Shown: one piece after another, positions 63,783 through 64,000 of the stretch
Position numbering within the stretch: position 1 is the first letter of the stretch
How the letters are laid out: the number at the start of each line of letters is the position of its first letter
Source of the DNA: Jannaschia maritima
GTDB taxonomy: Bacteria; Pseudomonadota; Alphaproteobacteria; Rhodobacterales; Rhodobacteraceae
Direction of reading: 5' to 3'
NCBI RefSeq assembly: GCF_030973515.1
Contig: NZ_JARGZA010000004.1
Span: 62,001-126,000 of the forward strand
Length of the DNA: 64,000 nucleotides
Program-made: the position numbers and the translations under genes
The notes under the pieces: generated by a model
What the model saw: the letters and a program-made list of their open reading frames with translations, nothing else
Database searches by the model: none
What the model was told of the DNA's origin: nothing

Positions 63783-64000
63783 ATGACCGACGACATCACC
63801 CCCACCGGCCCCTCGCGCCGTGGCCTGCTGACCGGTGCCGCCGTGGCCACCGCCGCCGTCGCGGCTGGCGGCCTGAGCCTCGCGCCGACCCGAGCCCGCG
63901 CGCAGTCGAGCCTCCCCGCCGACCGCCGGATGCTCGGCGGGCTGGAGGTCTCGGCCCTTGGGCTCGGCGTGCAGAACCAGCACCGGACCTTCACCACGCT
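63783..64000 (+). CDS. Aldo/keto reductase with Tat signal (3' end outside window)
   Basis: Only the first 72 residues are visible. A twin-arginine signal (SRRGLLTGAAVATAAVAAGG, then SLAPTRARAQ) precedes RRMLGGLEVSALGLGVQN, the N-terminal strand of an aldo/keto reductase. So the enzyme is probably folded in the cytoplasm and exported to the periplasm. ATG 63783. It is the last visible gene of the AraC-controlled cluster. Confidence 0.8.
   Translation, partial: MTDDITPTGPSRRGLLTGAAVATAAVAAGGLSLAPTRARAQSSLPADRRMLGGLEVSALGLGVQNQHRTFTT

Overview
The window is about 64 kb of very GC-rich chromosome (roughly 70 percent G+C by eye) from an alphaproteobacterium. The best fit is the order Rhodobacterales (Roseobacter/Paracoccaceae type). 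Reasons are the phoH-ybeY-corC-lnt-metK order with a SAM/SAH riboswitch in front of metK, the tad pilus locus with an embedded AAA ATPase, the cobT/cobS pair, the tol-pal-tilS-ftsH order, and heat-shock promoters of the CTTGAAC-N14-CCCCANNT type. No rRNA, tRNA, IS element, prophage or CRISPR array is visible. Nearly all of it is ordinary chromosome. The only parts with an accessory flavour are a toxin-antitoxin pair (12.0-12.7 kb) and an AraC-controlled redox/hydrolase cluster at the right end (59.5-64 kb).

Layout. 0-2.4 kb (minus): glpD (cut by the window edge) and two purine-degradation genes (uraH, allE). 2.45-3.7 kb: gph and a NUDIX hydrolase. 3.7-10.4 kb (minus): miaB, phoH, ybeY, corC, lnt, metK and a 43-codon open frame with its own heat-shock-type promoter. 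10.7-12.7 kb: a DoxX-like membrane protein, the small heat-shock protein gene ibpA with a long structured leader, and a Phd/VapC pair overlapping a histone-deacetylase-like amidohydrolase gene (to 13.8 kb). 13.9-16.7 kb: the two subunits of a 3-oxoacid CoA-transferase with a LOV-domain (blue-light) histidine kinase between them. 16.7-17.5 kb (minus): a lytic transglycosylase.

18.0-29.9 kb is a complete export core of a tad (Flp) pilus: pilin, cpaB, secretin cpaC, an OmpA-type lipoprotein, cpaE/tadZ, cpaF/tadA, tadB, tadC, two TPR lipoproteins (tadD type), prepilin peptidase tadV and a tad-associated AAA ATPase. The minor pilins TadE/F/G are not here. 30.0-34.2 kb carries an unknown exported protein, the DEXH helicase and PdeM phosphoesterase of the ligase-associated repair set, and a lipocalin. 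34.6-35.2 kb is rpsD. 35.3-40.9 kb holds several unknown proteins, an MFS transporter, msrA and ybgC. 41.0-42.8 kb has a spore-photoproduct-lyase homologue and an FUSC-like membrane protein, followed by tolQRAB-pal-cpoB-tilS-ftsH (42.9-51.3 kb). 51.4-57.6 kb contains unknown membrane proteins, a MOSC protein, a hydrolase, cobT and cobS, a DjlA-like protein and a bile-acid/sodium symporter homologue. A fatty acyl-CoA ligase gene follows (57.6-59.3 kb). The last 4.5 kb is an AraC regulator divergent from SDR, SnoaL-like, DMT transporter, alpha/beta hydrolase and aldo/keto reductase genes.

Most distinctive signals: (1) a textbook SAM/SAH riboswitch whose pseudoknot covers the metK ribosome-binding site; (2) three look-alike heat-shock promoters with identical 14-bp spacers at ibpA, ftsH and an undescribed 43-residue protein; (3) the LOV kinase inserted in a ketone-body operon; (4) exact 30-bp-period direct repeats in the AraC divergent promoter; (5) a 27-residue one-helix membrane miniprotein candidate.
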